From: an uncultured Clostridia bacterium
Lineage (GTDB): Bacteria > Bacillota > Clostridia > Christensenellales > Borkfalkiaceae
DNA: 64,000 nucleotides
Assembly (NCBI GenBank): GCA_944372575.1
Contig: CALVZS010000003.1
Span: 1 to 64,000, forward strand
Direction: 5' to 3'
Under the pieces are notes generated by a model. That model was not told where the DNA came from. It ran no database searches and saw only the letters and a list, made by a program, of their open reading frames with translations. The translations under genes were made by a program, and so were the position numbers. This document shows positions 9,594 through 18,714 of this stretch, in pieces (position 1 is the first letter of the stretch; every line of letters starts with the position of its first letter).

Positions 9594-11617
9594 TGGAATT
9601 ACTGTTACCCCTCGGGCTTTTGGGATTGTTGGGGATCGTCATCCTCATCATCATTTACATTCTCAAGCCCAATTATCAGCAGAAAGTCGTATCGAGCACA
9701 TACGTCTGGCGGCTGAGTTTACGATATAGGAGAAAGCGGATCCCGATCAACCGTCTGCTCAGCCTGCTCATCCTGCTGTGTCAGATCCTTGTGATCACCG
9801 CCTGCGCGCTCATTCTTGCGCACCCCGTCATTCCGTCGGAGGAGATCAACCGCGGCAATGAACGCATCGTCGTGATCGACGCGTCTGCAAACATGCTCGC
9901 CGCATCGGACGGCACGACCCGCTTCGAGCGCGCGGTCGAACAGGCGCGCGAACTCGCCTCGACCATTTTGATGGAGCCGGACGGCGTCGTCACGGTCATC
10001 CTTGCATCCGATGAACCGGACTTTCTGGTGCGCCGCGCCGGAAACGACCAGCGGACGGATGTGCTTGAGCAGCTCGATTCGCTCGTTTCCGGGACAGAGC
10101 TGCAGTGTACCTATGCACAGGCGGACGTGACGGGCGCCATGGGGCTTGCCGAAGATATTCTGGAGATCAATCCCGAGGCGGAAGTGCTCTTTTACACGGG
10201 AACAAGCTATATCGACCAGAGCGGCGTGACCGTTGTCGACGTCTCGCAGGAGGAGGAGTGGAATGCCGCGATCCTGGATGCCGATGTCGAACTGGTGGAT
10301 AATTTCTATACGTTTACGGTGCAGGTCGCAAGTTACGGCCGCAACTCGAGCATCTCTGTGCATTGCGACATTTACGGCGCAAACGCGGGGAACATTGACG
10401 TCTCCCTCGTCTATCCCAATGTGCAGTGCGCGATGGGCGAGACGGTCACCGTGGAGATCGCGACGGGCATCAATGCCGATCCCGTCAACTGCGATACGCC
10501 CGTCTATGCCTATGACCGCACGCGCATTTATGTCGAAGTACTCGATTCCGCCGATGATGACAGCTTTTCGTATGATGACAGCATCACTCTCTACGGTGGA
10601 CGGCCCACGGCGATCAATATTCAGTATGCAAGCGCGGCGCGCAATCCGTTTGTGAGCCTGGCGCTCTCCTCGCTTCGCAATACCATGTCCCTTCGCTGGA
10701 ACATCAATATCGATGAGGTGGAGGTGGACGGAAACTCCACAGATCCGGAGGATATGCCCAAGACGGAGGGATATGATCTGTACATCTATGAAGATGGATT
10801 CGACCAGAACGGAAACGCAAAGACCTCCGTCATGCCGCAGACCATGCCGACGGACGGCATCGTCATTCTGATCAATCCGTTCTCTTCCCCGGTCGGGGCG
10901 GATCTTGTCCTTGACAGGATCGTCTCGGGCGGCGACGTCAGTTTCCCGCTCTCGGCGGCGGAGGGACAGACGTCTTCCATCCTGAGCGGCCTTACGCCGG
11001 AGAACATCCCGGTCAGGCAGTATGTGCGCATCTCGCTCTATGACGGTTATGAGCCCGTCATGTATGTGAACGGCGATCCCGCGCTGCTCGTCAAGGACGA
11101 TCCCTATCAGAAGGTGGCGGTACTCTCCTTCAGCGTCAACTATTCGCTCCCGATCGGCGCCGATTATCCGATGATGCTCTACAATCTCTTCACCTATTTC
11201 CTGCCCTCCACGGTCACGAAGGAGTATGTGGAGGACGGCGTTACGGTCAATGAAGTCGGCTTCCTCTTTGAAGTCGGCGAGACAGTCACGCTCAATGCGC
11301 GCGGGCCGGAGCTGTCGTTGAGCGGCCCGGACGGCGATGCGCTGTATGAGGAGTTCCCGAGCACGATGGTCGCGACGACGCCGGGGATCTATACGGCAAG
11401 CCAGACGCTGCTGTCGGGCGCACAGATGACGGACAGCTTTTATGTCAAAGTTGCGGCTTCGGAGAGCGATCTTACGCGCGAGGAGGCCTCTATCGACGGC
11501 ATCTCCTTCCCCGAGATCGAGCAGGACAACGATTTTGACCTGCTGCTCTATCTTGCGATCGCGCTGGCGGCGCTGCTGTTCATTGAATGGCTGCTGCAGA
11601 TCAAGGAAAACTTTTAA
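9590..11617 (+). CDS. BatA-like membrane protein with VWA domain
   Basis: A 675-residue protein with two N-terminal membrane helices (about 5-26 and 56-80) enclosing a basic loop rich in YRRKR, the BatA/aerotolerance arrangement. A von Willebrand A domain follows, with its nucleotide-free metal site beginning at Asp97. The MIDAS reads D-A-S-A-N rather than D-x-S-x-S, so metal binding may be weakened. A long beta-rich outside region lies at about 250-630, then a C-terminal helix at about 645-668. It is most likely a membrane anchor and scaffold for the MoxR/DUF58 machine. The start overlaps the DUF58 stop, and the next gene begins 12 nt after this stop behind AAGGAGG. Confidence 0.88.
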   Translation: MMELLLPLGLLGLLGIVILIIIYILKPNYQQKVVSSTYVWRLSLRYRRKRIPINRLLSLLILLCQILVITACALILAHPVIPSEEINRGNERIVVIDASANMLAASDGTTRFERAVEQARELASTILMEPDGVVTVILASDEPDFLVRRAGNDQRTDVLEQLDSLVSGTELQCTYAQADVTGAMGLAEDILEINPEAEVLFYTGTSYIDQSGVTVVDVSQEEEWNAAILDADVELVDNFYTFTVQVASYGRNSSISVHCDIYGANAGNIDVSLVYPNVQCAMGETVTVEIATGINADPVNCDTPVYAYDRTRIYVEVLDSADDDSFSYDDSITLYGGRPTAINIQYASAARNPFVSLALSSLRNTMSLRWNINIDEVEVDGNSTDPEDMPKTEGYDLYIYEDGFDQNGNAKTSVMPQTMPTDGIVILINPFSSPVGADLVLDRIVSGGDVSFPLSAAEGQTSSILSGLTPENIPVRQYVRISLYDGYEPVMYVNGDPALLVKDDPYQKVAVLSFSVNYSLPIGADYPMMLYNLFTYFLPSTVTKEYVEDGVTVNEVGFLFEVGETVTLNARGPELSLSGPDGDALYEEFPSTMVATTPGIYTASQTLLSGAQMTDSFYVKVAASESDLTREEASIDGISFPEIEQDNDFDLLLYLAIALAALLFIEWLLQIKENF

Positions 11618-11629
11618 GGAGGCACGGGT

Positions 11630-14323
11630 ATGACAAATTTTCAGATCCATTTTGATGAACCCTGGCTTCTGCTCCTTCTGATCCCGGCGTTCTTCTTTGC
11701 GCTGTTTCCCTATTTCCGTCTCTCAAAGCGCTACCGCCGCACGCGCAACCGCATCATCTCGGTCGTCCTGCACTGCCTGATCATGCTGCTTGCCGTCACG
11801 CTGCTTGCCGGCATCGGGTTTACCTATCAGATCCCCAATACCGAAAACGAGGTCATCCTGCTTGTGGACGCCTCGGACAGCAGCAGCGATTCGCGCGAGC
11901 TGAAGGAGGAATTTATCCAGGCGGCGATCAACGAAAAGAGTCCTTCCATTCAGATGGGGATCGTGACGTTCGGCTGTGATCAGGTCTATGCCGTGCCGCT
12001 CACCTATGATTCGGACTCCATCTTCGATACCTATCTCAATGCCGAGACGCCCGATACCACGGCGACCGATTTTGAGAGCGCCCTGCGCTATGCGCGTTCG
12101 CTCATCACCTCGCCCGAGTCGGCAAAGATCGTTGTGATCAGCGACGGAGAGGAGACGGACGGCGCTGCGCTGCGCTATGTGCGCACCCTCTCGGCGGACG
12201 GCATCAAGATCGATACCGTCTATTTCCCCAACGAAAATGTGGAGTATGAAGTCCGGATCGTCGATGTGCAGTTCCCCGACATCAACATCGACCTCGACAG
12301 TGCGTTCAATCTCACGCTCAACCTTCAGAGCAATTATGAGGGGACTGCGCGCATCACGGTGTCCGACAACGGGACAACGGTTGCCGAGCAGTCGGCCAAT
12401 CTTGTGACGGGGATACAGTCCGTCACCCTTTCCCATACCTTCTCGATCGGCGGTCTGCACGATTTGACCTTCCAAATCGAGAGTGATCAGGATACGCTTA
12501 CGGCGAATAATCTCTATCATGCGTACTATTATGTAGAGGTGTTTAACAACGTCCTCATCATCGAAAATTATGAGGACGAGAGTTCCGAACTCAAAGCGAT
12601 CCTGGATGCCGCGGACTATTCTTCAACGGTCGTTCAGATTGACGATACGCAGTTGCTGCCCGCTTCTGTGGACGAATTGCGCGCGTTCGATGAGGTGATT
12701 CTCTTCAACATCGGCAACGATCAGCTCTCCGCCGCCGGTTTGGACGCGCTGCTCAGCTCCTACGTCGGCACCTACGGCGGCAGTCTCTTCACGGTCGGCG
12801 AGAACACGTACGACCGCGACCAGATGTACGGCTCCGTCTATCAGGAGATGCTGCCCGTCGAGGCGGTCGATTACACGCCGCCCGTTGCAGTCGTATATAT
12901 CATCGACGCTTCGGGAAGCATGAGCGGCAACGCGCTGGAGCTTGCAAAGGATGCGGCATTCCAGAGCCTGCAGACGCTGACCAGCCGCGACTGGGTGGGC
13001 GTCATGACGCTGCGCGATTCGTACAGCGAGGATCTCGCGCTCACGCCTGTGCCGCAGCTCTCCGATATCGAGGCCGCGATCGATTCCATCGAGTCCTCGG
13101 ACGGCACCAACTACGCCGCATCGATCATTCACGCAGGCGCGGCGCTCTCCCAGCTCTCTTCTGTGCAGAAGCGTCACATCATCCTCATCAGCGATGCGCA
13201 GCCTGGGGATAACCTGTGGGACAATGCGGTGGAGCAGACGGGCGGCTACGGCGGTGCGATTCAGAACAATTACGAAACACACGGCATTACCTGTTCCATC
13301 GTCTCCGTCGTTTCCGGCGGGCAGACGGAGAACATGCAGGCGGCCGCAGAACTCGGACACGGGAGTTTCTATCAGACGAGCAATACAACGGAACTTGCGC
13401 AGATGCTCATCGAAGATCTCCGTGCGCCCGAGATCACAGGCAACAATCCCGGGATGTTCACACCCCGCATTTCCGACATTACGCCCGTGGTGGACGGGAT
13501 CAGCCAGGCGGATATGCCGCAGCTGGGCGGCTACTACGGCACCCGTCTGAAGAGCGGCGCCGTTCAGCCCCTCATCACGCCCTATGAGGACGTTCCGATC
13601 TATGCCCAGTGGGATTATGGACGAGGCAAAGTCGGTAGCTTTATGTCCGACCTCGGCGGAGAGTGGTCGGCGGAGTTCCTTGCAAGCGAGACGGGCATTC
13701 AGATCATACAAAATATTTTCAAGACGCTGCGCCCGACGGAGAGTATCCGGCCGCAGGAAGTGAGTCTGACGCTGGAGGAACAGAACTATACGACGTCGGT
13801 CAACATCTTCAGCGAAGTGGAAGAGGGACAGAGCGTGGAACTGCTTGTTTCCGGGCCGGACGGCTCCTCCGAGGGTATCTCCATCGTTCAGCCAACGGCC
13901 GCCGATTTCTTCAGTACGGCGTCCTTTACGGTGCGCACGCCCGGCGTCTACACGATCGTTGTGCAGAAAAAGGATGCCAACGGTACTGTTCTTGCCGAGA
14001 CAACGATCTACAAGGCGTTCTCCTATTCGGCAGAGTATACCTATTTTGTCGACGCTGAGGAGGGGGCAAATCTGCTCTCCGATATGGCGCTGGACGGCGA
14101 CGGAGAGGAGCTGACGGAGGGCTGGCAGGTATTTGAGAATCTTGTCACCGCCTTTGACAGATCGTACGATCCGAGGCTGCTCTTTGCGATCCTGATCATC
14201 GTCATGTTCCTTCTGGATGTTGCAGTCCGCAAGTTCAAGTTCAAGTGGCCGCATGAGATCATCCGCGATCGCAGGGAGAAGAAGCGGCTTGCACAGCGGG
14301 ACGGCAGGACGGGACAATCTTGA
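11630..14323 (+). CDS. Large membrane protein with two VWA domains
   Basis: An 897-residue protein with two N-terminal membrane helices (about 12-28 and 42-62). The first VWA domain has MIDAS DASDS from Asp80; the second has the canonical DASGSMSG from Asp426. Between them (about 300-410) lies a segment that resembles the glutamine-amidotransferase-like domain seen in large VWA membrane proteins of MoxR clusters. A beta-rich region (about 700-800) and a C-terminal helix (about 855-875) with a basic cytoplasmic tail complete it. Both metal sites look intact, unlike the preceding gene, so this is the better candidate for metal-dependent protein binding. The start is supported by GGAGG 9 nt upstream. 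Confidence 0.9.
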   Translation: MTNFQIHFDEPWLLLLLIPAFFFALFPYFRLSKRYRRTRNRIISVVLHCLIMLLAVTLLAGIGFTYQIPNTENEVILLVDASDSSSDSRELKEEFIQAAINEKSPSIQMGIVTFGCDQVYAVPLTYDSDSIFDTYLNAETPDTTATDFESALRYARSLITSPESAKIVVISDGEETDGAALRYVRTLSADGIKIDTVYFPNENVEYEVRIVDVQFPDINIDLDSAFNLTLNLQSNYEGTARITVSDNGTTVAEQSANLVTGIQSVTLSHTFSIGGLHDLTFQIESDQDTLTANNLYHAYYYVEVFNNVLIIENYEDESSELKAILDAADYSSTVVQIDDTQLLPASVDELRAFDEVILFNIGNDQLSAAGLDALLSSYVGTYGGSLFTVGENTYDRDQMYGSVYQEMLPVEAVDYTPPVAVVYIIDASGSMSGNALELAKDAAFQSLQTLTSRDWVGVMTLRDSYSEDLALTPVPQLSDIEAAIDSIESSDGTNYAASIIHAGAALSQLSSVQKRHIILISDAQPGDNLWDNAVEQTGGYGGAIQNNYETHGITCSIVSVVSGGQTENMQAAAELGHGSFYQTSNTTELAQMLIEDLRAPEITGNNPGMFTPRISDITPVVDGISQADMPQLGGYYGTRLKSGAVQPLITPYEDVPIYAQWDYGRGKVGSFMSDLGGEWSAEFLASETGIQIIQNIFKTLRPTESIRPQEVSLTLEEQNYTTSVNIFSEVEEGQSVELLVSGPDGSSEGISIVQPTAADFFSTASFTVRTPGVYTIVVQKKDANGTVLAETTIYKAFSYSAEYTYFVDAEEGANLLSDMALDGDGEELTEGWQVFENLVTAFDRSYDPRLLFAILIIVMFLLDVAVRKFKFKWPHEIIRDRREKKRLAQRDGRTGQS

Positions 14324-14333
14324 GGAGGATAGA

Positions 14334-17102
14334 ATGAAGAAATTTCGTATTACGTTGGCAATCGCATCTCTTCTCTGCTGTCTGATTGCTCTTGCTGCCT
14401 GCGGCGGTACGGCGCTGGCGCGCCCCGGCCGCGTTCAGATCGATTCGGATACCCTGGAACTGAGCTGGAACGCCGTTGACAGGGCAAACCGCTATATTTT
14501 GGAGATCAACGGGGAGGAGCTCGACACCGTCATCCGTGAGAATTCCTATTCGCTGGAACGGCTGGAGCCGGGCGAATATACCATCCGCGTAAAGGCCGCA
14601 GACGCCAACGGGGAGTACCGCGATTCGGAATGGTCTGATTTTGTCAGTTTTGTGCGGGAAGAGGAGTCCGGTCTGAGCTATCGGCTGATCGACGGAAATA
14701 CCGCCTATGAAGTGGTGGGCGTCGGTTCCGCCTCGGGGGACGTCGTGATGGAGGATACCTACCGCGGCAAACCCGTGACTTCCATTGCGGATGGCGCCTT
14801 TAACAGTGCGGGCCGTCTGACCGGCATCACGATCGGCAGCAATGTCACCGAGATCGGCGAGCGGGCCTTCTATAACTGCAGCGGTCTTGTCTATGTCGTG
14901 ATGCCGAACAGTGTGGAGAGCGTCGGACAGTATGCATTTCAGAGCTGCCGTTCCCTGACGGAGATCACGCTCTCCGCATCTTTGACGCAGATCCCGGACT
15001 ATATGTTCTCCTACTGCCGCTCGCTGACGAGCATCACCATTCCGGATGGGGTCACTTCCATCGGATGCTATGCATTCCGCAGCTGTGATCTTTTGGAGAG
15101 CGTCACCTTTGCGGACTCCGTTGCCGAGATCGGGGAGAATGCGTTTGCGCAGTGCGAATCCCTGCGAACGCTCGATCTTCCCGATGCGCTCGATACGATC
15201 GGCGAATATGCATTCAATGAGTGCTCCGCCCTTGAAAGCATCGTCTTTGACGGCTCGCTCGATACGATCGGCTCGTACGCGTTTTCAAACTGCACGGCGC
15301 TCGGCAGCGTCAGCCTCTCCGATTCCGTTACCACAGTCGGAGAATATGCATTCCTCTCCTGCACCGCGCTGCAGAACATCTCTTTGGGCAGCGGTGTCAC
15401 ATCGATCGGGGCATATGCTTTCTACGACACGGCGCTCTGGAATTCGTATGAAGAGGGCAGCGTTGTCTATGTGGACGGATGGGCGGTCGACTATAAGGAA
15501 GTCACGCAGGAAGGGGTGCCGGTACCGTCCGTTGCCATTGAAGACGGAACGGTCGGGATCGGCAGTCAGGCGTTCACCTATTGCACGGTATTTGATACCA
15601 TCATTCTGCCGGACAGCGTCCGCTATATCAATTCCTATGCGTTCGGATACTGCACCAACCTGGTCGGCGTCGTGATCGGAACAGGGCTTGAAGTCATCGG
15701 CGATCACGCCTTTTACTTCTGCTCGAGCCTTTCCAATTTCCGTCTGGGCGAGAACACTGTCCTGCGGGAGATCGGCGATTATGCTTTCTATAACTGTTCC
15801 CGCCTGTCCGCAAGCGATCTGACGCTTCCCGACAGCGTCGTATCGGTCGGAACATATGCGTTCAGAAATACGGCCGCATGGAATGCGGGCGGTCTCATCG
15901 TCATTGACGGCTGGGTCGTCGGCTACAACGGAACGGCGATCTCCGTCACCATTCCGGACAATGCCGGCATTATCGGGATCTCCAACTATGCGTTCTATAA
16001 CAGCTCCATGCTGATGAGCATCACCCTTCCGAGCACGCTCCGCTATATCGGGCGCGCGGCATTCTACGGATGTATGTACCTTTCGAGCATCGAGATCCCG
16101 GATGGCGTGACGGAGATCGGGGACTATACGTTCTACAACTGTCTGTCTCTGTCCAATGTCGTCCTGCCGGAGAGCGTCACCCGGATCGGCCGCTCTGCAT
16201 TCTATGCCTGCCAGAGCCTCGGCGCAATCGAGCTGCCCTCGCAGCTCGCGTCCATCGGCGACTATGCCTTCTATCAGAGCGGACTCACGTCGGTGTCCCT
16301 GCCCGATTCGCTCACCTCTCTCGGCGCATTCAGTTTCTATGCGAATGCGGCGCTGACGGAAGTGCGCCTTGGCAGCGGACTGACGGATTTCGGCGAGCGC
16401 GCCTTCCGGAACTGCGTTCTCCTGCAGTCGGTCACGATCCTTGAGGGAGTGCAGACCATTGGCGAACGCGCCTTCCAGGGCTGCGTTTCCCTTACCGAGC
16501 TCGTGCTTCCGGACAGCCTGCGCAGTATCGGAAATTATGCTTTCTACGGTTGCACGGCGCTCTCGCGCATTGATTTCGGGTCGGGCGTTACGTCGATCGG
16601 GACACATGCTTTTGTCGATTGCACATCGCTCGAACATCTGTATCTGCCGGACAATATCATGTCGATCGGGACGCAGGCGTTCCGCGGCTGCACAAATCTT
16701 CTCGACGTCACGCTCGGCAACAGCATCGCTACGATCGCAAACCATGCGTTCTACGGCTGCAACCGGCTCACACTGTACAGTTCGCTCTCTGCCGCACCTG
16801 CGGGCTGGGCGACATTCTGGAATTCTTCCTTCCGCCCCGTGCTGTGGGGCTGCACGCTCTCCCCGGACGGCTATGTGCTCTCCTATACAAAGGGGACGAT
16901 CACCAATGAGGATGAGCGCAAGGCGCTCTCGGCGCCCTCCCGCGACGGGTATACGTTCGTCGGATGGACGACGGTCAGCGGCGGAACGAGTGCGGAATAT
17001 TCTGCGCAGGAGCTTGTCAACGTTGCGGACGGCACGATGGTCTATGCCGTTTGGGAAGTGGCTCCCGAAACGCCGGAGACCGGCTCCGAAGAACAGGCCT
17101 GA
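14334..17102 (+). CDS. Lipoprotein with FN3-like, BspA LRR and Flg_new domains
   Basis: The start at 14334 is set by GAGGAGGAT and by a good signal peptide ending in a lipobox (LIALAAC, Cys at about residue 23), giving 922 residues. Next comes a fibronectin-type-III-like domain (about 30-115, WNAV...Y.LEING), then about 30 LRR_5/BspA repeats (about 150-820) with islands such as 'VIDGWVVGYNG'. One C-terminal Flg_new repeat (GYTFVGWTT, ending YAVWEV) and a short acidic tail finish the protein. It is the last gene of the MoxR/VWA operon, 10 nt after the VWA gene, so it is probably made together with that machine and may be its client (inference). It is a shorter relative of the giant LRR protein at the window start. 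Confidence 0.9.
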   Translation: MKKFRITLAIASLLCCLIALAACGGTALARPGRVQIDSDTLELSWNAVDRANRYILEINGEELDTVIRENSYSLERLEPGEYTIRVKAADANGEYRDSEWSDFVSFVREEESGLSYRLIDGNTAYEVVGVGSASGDVVMEDTYRGKPVTSIADGAFNSAGRLTGITIGSNVTEIGERAFYNCSGLVYVVMPNSVESVGQYAFQSCRSLTEITLSASLTQIPDYMFSYCRSLTSITIPDGVTSIGCYAFRSCDLLESVTFADSVAEIGENAFAQCESLRTLDLPDALDTIGEYAFNECSALESIVFDGSLDTIGSYAFSNCTALGSVSLSDSVTTVGEYAFLSCTALQNISLGSGVTSIGAYAFYDTALWNSYEEGSVVYVDGWAVDYKEVTQEGVPVPSVAIEDGTVGIGSQAFTYCTVFDTIILPDSVRYINSYAFGYCTNLVGVVIGTGLEVIGDHAFYFCSSLSNFRLGENTVLREIGDYAFYNCSRLSASDLTLPDSVVSVGTYAFRNTAAWNAGGLIVIDGWVVGYNGTAISVTIPDNAGIIGISNYAFYNSSMLMSITLPSTLRYIGRAAFYGCMYLSSIEIPDGVTEIGDYTFYNCLSLSNVVLPESVTRIGRSAFYACQSLGAIELPSQLASIGDYAFYQSGLTSVSLPDSLTSLGAFSFYANAALTEVRLGSGLTDFGERAFRNCVLLQSVTILEGVQTIGERAFQGCVSLTELVLPDSLRSIGNYAFYGCTALSRIDFGSGVTSIGTHAFVDCTSLEHLYLPDNIMSIGTQAFRGCTNLLDVTLGNSIATIANHAFYGCNRLTLYSSLSAAPAGWATFWNSSFRPVLWGCTLSPDGYVLSYTKGTITNEDERKALSAPSRDGYTFVGWTTVSGGTSAEYSAQELVNVADGTMVYAVWEVAPETPETGSEEQA

Positions 17103-17108
17103 AAAACG

Positions 17109-17141
17109 CAGGGCGCAAATCGAAGTTCGATTTGCGCCCTG
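17109..17141 (-). terminator. Perfect 16-bp inverted repeat between convergent genes
   Basis: Arms at 17109-17124 and 17126-17141 are exact complements around one central base. On the minus strand the stem is followed by TTTTT, so it fits the end of rarA transcription. On the plus strand the following sequence is ATTCTCTGT, a poor T-run, so it would end the LRR operon only weakly. The remaining 90 nt to rarA hold nothing recognisable. Confidence 0.75.
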
Positions 17142-17230
17142 ATTCTCTGTAAATTGAAATGTTCCCGCCGGTCAGGTTTTCAGAGATGCCGGCATCGACA
17201 TGAAGCGGGGCGATCCCTGAGAAAGAGGCA

Positions 17231-18574
17231 TCAGGAGTTCTTTTGTTCGGCAGGGCGCCGGTGAGCAGCCTTCCATGCCTTGATCTCTCCGAGGCGGTTT
17301 TTGAATTTCCCCTCCAGGCCCTCCTCCGTGGGGGAATAGTATTCGCGCCCGGCCAAACTGTCCGGAAGGCACTGCATATCGGTGAGTTTGTCCGCTGTAT
17401 CGTGGGCATACTGATAACCTTTCCCGTAGTCGAGCTCCTTCATGAGTTTGGTCGGAGTGTTGCGGATGACGAGGGGGACGGGTTCGGCGAGCATGGTGAG
17501 CGCATCCTTTTTGGCACGTTCATAGGCAACGTAGAGGGCGTTCGATTTGGGTGCGAGCGAGAGATATACGACGGCCTGGGTCAGGTGAACGCTGCATTCG
17601 GGCATTCCGATGAGCCGGCACGCCTGAAATGCCGCGATACTGAGTTCCAGTGCGCGCGGGTCGGCAAGCCCGACGTCCTCGCTGGCAAAGCGCGTCACGC
17701 GGCGGGCAATATAGATGGGATCTTCCCCCGCCTCCAGCATCCGCGCCAGCCAGTAGACGGCAGCGTCCGGATCGGAATTGCGCATGGACTTGTGCAGCGC
17801 CGAGATGAGGTTGTAGTGTTCCTCGCCCTTCTTGTCATAGAGCAGGGATTTTTTGGAGGTACACTGTTCGATGTCCTCCGCGGTGACGATGGTCTTGGTG
17901 CCGTCGAGCGTGCCGTTCAGAACGGCCATCTCCAGCGTGGAGAGCGCGGTGCGCGCATCCCCGTTGGCAAAGTTTGCAATGGCGCGGATGAGATCCTCGC
18001 CGATCTCCACCTCCTGATTGCCGAATCCGCGCGGGTCGGAGAGGGCATGGCGGAGCAGTTCGCACAGTTCGTCGGGGGAGAGTTCATGTAGCACGAACAC
18101 CTTGCAGCGGGAGAGGAGCGCGCCGTTGATCTCAAAGGAGGGGTTCTCCGTCGTCGCGCCGATCAGGATGATGCTTCCCTTTTCAACATAGGGGAGAAAG
18201 GCGTCCTGCTGCGCCTTGTTGAATCGGTGGATCTCGTCCACAAAGAGGATGGTCTTTCCGCCGAAGCGGCGGTTCTTTTCCGCCTGCTCCATGACCTGCT
18301 TGATCTCTTTGATCCCGCTGGTCACGGCGGAAAAGTCGATGAAGGTCGCCTTTGTGCGTTGCGCGATGATGCGCGCAAGCGTCGTCTTTCCGACGCCCGG
18401 CGGCCCCCAGAAGATCATCGAACCGATCTGATCGCCTTCGATGAGGCGGCGCAGGATCTTTCCCTCGCCCAACAGATGCTTTTGCCCGCAGTATTCCTCC
18501 AGCGTGCGCGGGCGGATGCGGGCCGCCAGCGGCTGACTTGCTGTTTGTTCAAAGAGAGTTCCCTGTTCCAACAT
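17231..18574 (-). CDS. rarA: Replication-associated recombination protein A (RarA/MgsA AAA+ ATPase)
   Basis: A 447-residue AAA+ protein of the RarA/MgsA/WRNIP1 family, which acts at stalled replication forks in the cytoplasm. The N-terminus has the typical PLAARIRPRTLEEYCGQ. Walker A is GPPGVGKT at 57-64, Walker B is VDEIHRFNKAQQDAFLP with DEIH at 113-116, and IGATTENPSFE is the sensor-1 region. The C-terminal tetramerisation part ends near PxGLEG-like residues as usual. The start at 18574 is preferred over an in-frame ATG at 18628 because the -10 box of an excellent promoter lies at 18617-18622, which would leave the longer start untranscribed. It stands alone between two lipoprotein regions. 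Confidence 0.95.
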   Translation of the reverse strand: MLEQGTLFEQTASQPLAARIRPRTLEEYCGQKHLLGEGKILRRLIEGDQIGSMIFWGPPGVGKTTLARIIAQRTKATFIDFSAVTSGIKEIKQVMEQAEKNRRFGGKTILFVDEIHRFNKAQQDAFLPYVEKGSIILIGATTENPSFEINGALLSRCKVFVLHELSPDELCELLRHALSDPRGFGNQEVEIGEDLIRAIANFANGDARTALSTLEMAVLNGTLDGTKTIVTAEDIEQCTSKKSLLYDKKGEEHYNLISALHKSMRNSDPDAAVYWLARMLEAGEDPIYIARRVTRFASEDVGLADPRALELSIAAFQACRLIGMPECSVHLTQAVVYLSLAPKSNALYVAYERAKKDALTMLAEPVPLVIRNTPTKLMKELDYGKGYQYAHDTADKLTDMQCLPDSLAGREYYSPTEEGLEGKFKNRLGEIKAWKAAHRRPAEQKNS

Positions 18575-18616
18575 TGGCAATACCTGAACCGATGGATTTG
18601 ATACTTTGATACAGAT

Positions 18617-18645
18617 ATTATATCCCATTTTTCAAGCGATGTCAA
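18617..18645 (-). promoter_or_regulatory. Consensus promoter of rarA
   Basis: On the minus strand a perfect TTGACA (18645-18640), a 17-nt spacer and a perfect TATAAT (18622-18617). The predicted transcript start is near 18610, about 36 nt before the rarA ATG. Confidence 0.9.
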
Positions 18646-18714
18646 TGCGCGGACACTGCTGAAGAAGCGGGCTTGAAGGGGGAGCAGGGCGCTCCGGTAC
18701 CAAAGAGGTGACAT

